Source of the DNA: Alphaproteobacteria bacterium
GTDB lineage: Bacteria > Pseudomonadota > Alphaproteobacteria > Ferrovibrionales > Ferrovibrionaceae
Assembly (NCBI GenBank): GCA_017307375.1
Contig: JAFKFH010000010.1
Coordinates: 62,001 to 126,000 of the forward strand
Length of the DNA: 64,000 nucleotides
Reading direction: 5' to 3'
A program made the translations under genes and the position numbers. The notes under the pieces are model-generated. The model saw nothing but the letters and a program-made list of their open reading frames with translations, was not told the DNA's origin and did no database searches. This document shows, one piece after another, positions 62,321-64,000 of the stretch (position 1 is its first letter; each line of letters starts with the position of its first letter).

Positions 62321-63456
62321 CCGACGGAGAACATCGGCTGGGCGAATTGCGGCCAACCCCAGATCGCCGCCACCTCGGCAAAGAACGGGGCGAACAGCTC
62401 GTTGCCGCGATCGCTGTTGGTCATGATGGCCGCGGCCTTGCCCTCGGTCGGCAGGATGGTCAGCCAGGACCGGAAGCCGGCATTGGCCCCTTCCTTGACG
62501 AATACCGGCGTGCCGTCGGCGGTGCGAAGCAGACCGCCCCCGAGACCATAGCGCTCGCCGTCGACGGCCTGCATCATCGCTGTCGCCAGATCGCGCGGCA
62601 AGGGCGCGCCGGACCGGCCGGCATAGCTGTCGATCAGGCCGCAGGCGAACAGCCCGAGATCGGAGGGCGAGCACCAGAGCCCGGCTGCCGCGAGTTCGGG
62701 ATAGATCAGCCCGCCGCCCGGGAACGGATGGCCGTCGGCAGCGTAGCCACGGGCGGCAAGGATTTCGGTCTCGGGCGGCAGCGGCTGGGCGAAGGTGGCC
62801 CGCCCCATCCCGTAGGGCCCGAGGACCAGGCGGTTGGCGGCGACGCCGAAGCTTTCGCCGGTCACGTCCTCGATCGCCGCCTGCGCGATTTCGTAGCCCC
62901 CCCCCGAATAGGACCAGCCGCCGCCCGGGGCCCCGACGATCTGCACCGGCGCCGAGTTGGCCGGTGCCGTGCCCGACAGGATCGCGATCGTGTCCGGCAG
63001 GTTGGCGCCCAGCGGATAGCCGCGATAGCCCGGCACGTTGGTTCCGGCCGTATTGGCGAGAAGCCGGCGCAGCGTCACCGGCCGGCCCCGCGTCAGTTCG
63101 CTTTCCGGCAGCCGCCAGCGCTTCAGGTAGTCCGCGACATTGCGGTCGAGATCGAGCCGGCCCTGTGCCACCAGCGCCAGCACCACCGCGGCGGTGACCG
63201 ATTTCGAGATCGAGGCCGCCTGGAACAGCGTGGCCGGCGTGGTCGGATCGCCAAGCGAGGCGGCGGTACGTCCGAGACCGTCGGCCAGCACCAGTGCGCC
63301 GCCATCGACGACGGCAAAGGACGCAGCGGTTATACCCCGTTCGTCCATATGCCGCGCCATGCGGCGGTCGAGCGGATCGCGCGCTTCCGGCAGGGTGCAG
63401 CCCGCGACCAGGGCGGCGGCGGTCCCAAGCAGCAGGCTGCGTCGGCTAGCCCTCAT
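62317..63456 (-). CDS. Beta-lactamase-fold serine hydrolase lipoprotein
   Basis: 379 residues from the ATG at 63456, which has GGGG 6 bases upstream. The lipobox LVAGC20 suggests a lipoprotein. The serine-hydrolase motif S82-I-S-K85 in FQAASISKSV and the Tyr motif YSGGGYEIAQ mark the class C beta-lactamase/D-alanyl-D-alanine esterase family. Members are peptidases, esterases or, rarely, beta-lactamases; the sequence alone cannot tell. Probably periplasmic, membrane-anchored. Confidence 0.88.
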   Translation of the reverse strand: MRASRRSLLLGTAAALVAGCTLPEARDPLDRRMARHMDERGITAASFAVVDGGALVLADGLGRTAASLGDPTTPATLFQAASISKSVTAAVVLALVAQGRLDLDRNVADYLKRWRLPESELTRGRPVTLRRLLANTAGTNVPGYRGYPLGANLPDTIAILSGTAPANSAPVQIVGAPGGGWSYSGGGYEIAQAAIEDVTGESFGVAANRLVLGPYGMGRATFAQPLPPETEILAARGYAADGHPFPGGGLIYPELAAAGLWCSPSDLGLFACGLIDSYAGRSGAPLPRDLATAMMQAVDGERYGLGGGLLRTADGTPVFVKEGANAGFRSWLTILPTEGKAAAIMTNSDRGNELFAPFFAEVAAIWGWPQFAQPMFSVG

Positions 63457-63489
63457 CGGCATCCCCCAAACTGATCCCCGCGGCGAAGA

Positions 63490-64000
63490 TTAGCGGCGGC
63501 GCGACAGCAGGTAAACGGCCTGTTCGCCGAACAGATTGGGAAACAGCGAGACGGGTCGGTAGCCGCCTTCGGTCGCCGGACCCGAGACCGCCACCCGCCG
63601 CTCGATACGGATGCCGAGTTCGAGACACAGATTGTCGAAGTCGCGGATCGTGCACAGATGGATGTTGGGCGTGGCGTACCAGGGATCGGCCAGCGCATCA
63701 GTCATCGGCATCGTGCCCCGGAACAACAGCCAGCGGCGGATCCGCCAATGGCCGAAATTGGGAAAGGAGACGATCGCCCGCCGGCCGATCCGCAGCATTT
63801 CGTTCAGCACCAGCCGCGGATTGCGCGTCGCCTGCAGCGTCAGGCTCAGGATGACGTAATCGAAGGCTTCGTCGGGATAGGCGCTGAGATCGTTGTCGGC
63901 GTCGCCCTGGATCACCGACAGGCCGCGGGCGACGCAGGCATTGACGCCGGCCTGCCCGATCTCGATGCCGCGGCCGTCGACACGGCGGCTGCGGCCGAGA
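63490..64000 (-). CDS. metW: MetW methionine-biosynthesis methyltransferase-like protein, 5' part missing
   Basis: About 170 residues are visible and the frame runs off the window end, so the N-terminus with most of the SAM motif is absent. GRGIEIGQAGVNACVARGLS precedes VIQGDADNDLSAYPD, then FDYVILSLTLQATRNPRLVL and RAIVSFPNFGHWRIRR and TPNIHLCTIRDF are hallmarks of MetW. It works with homoserine O-acetyltransferase (MetX). metX would be expected just upstream, outside the window. Confidence 0.95.
   Translation of the reverse strand, partial: LGRSRRVDGRGIEIGQAGVNACVARGLSVIQGDADNDLSAYPDEAFDYVILSLTLQATRNPRLVLNEMLRIGRRAIVSFPNFGHWRIRRWLLFRGTMPMTDALADPWYATPNIHLCTIRDFDNLCLELGIRIERRVAVSGPATEGGYRPVSLFPNLFGEQAVYLLSRRR

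Noticed and set aside
62317..63456. True antibiotic-inactivating beta-lactamase
   Set aside because: The SxxK and Tyr motifs are shared by many esterases and peptidases of this fold, and nothing here points to resistance.

Overview
The window is high-GC DNA, densely coded, with most intergenic gaps under 300 bases. Several genes point to an alphaproteobacterium, probably of Rhodospirillales type: a DUF2794 protein, a DUF1289 protein, COQ7, an EpmB-type aminomutase, metW, and a gloB/methyltransferase divergent pair. The lineage is an inference from gene content; no rRNA or other phylogenetic marker is present.

Region 1 (1-13467) is the accessory part and the most interesting one. It reads as a complete RiPP (ribosomally made, post-translationally modified peptide) locus of the proteusin/polytheonamide type. 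On the minus strand lie two tandem PoyD-like radical SAM peptide epimerases, a Nif11-type precursor peptide with a double-glycine site, and the start of a probable tailoring oxygenase cut by the window edge. Divergently on the plus strand lie TolC, an HlyD-like adaptor, a C39 peptidase/ABC exporter, a second long ABC protein (the NHLM exporter set) and a SAM methyltransferase. The predicted core peptide is Val/Ala/Thr-rich, free of Cys, Ser-poor, and holds three copies of a ten-residue repeat. An AT-rich divergent promoter region with a 16-bp palindrome and two TTGTCAC-type operator-like sites separates the arms. Strong hairpins sit on both sides of the precursor gene.

Region 2 (13500-23534) is a catabolic island: a DHDPS-family lyase and a PuuC-like aldehyde dehydrogenase on minus, and on plus an HTH-cupin regulator, a polyamine-type ABC importer (two permeases, ATPase, Tat-exported binding protein) and two FAD oxidases. 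A shared TTCTGAAAA operator-like word occurs upstream and downstream of the regulator. A tRNA-Leu(CAA) follows at 23688-23773.

Region 3 (23841-31766) holds a large secreted hypothetical protein, a DedA/YqaA membrane protein, DsbB, COQ7, an Fe(III)-binding protein with a possible Shine-Dalgarno-sequestering leader, EpmB, two small secreted Lys-rich proteins, and DUF2794. Region 4 (31850-37204) is a dipeptide/oligopeptide ABC importer operon. Region 5 (37615-51825) is mostly housekeeping: GNAT with its HTH-cupin regulator, cobU, DUF1289, a Gld-like ABC operon with a DUF4340 protein, htpG, small exported proteins, an EamA transporter, a DUF985 cupin, gloB, a methyltransferase and an orphan membrane protein.

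Region 6 (52018-61179) holds three secreted proteins that each end in the same pair of Trp/Gly-rich modules of about 115 residues. One is a 1308-aa propeller-type protein and one is an intradiol-dioxygenase-like protein. An AraC regulator and an unrecognised 546-aa protein lie among them. Region 7 (61206-64000) holds azlCD behind unusual paired dyads, a serine beta-lactamase-fold lipoprotein, and metW, truncated by the window end.
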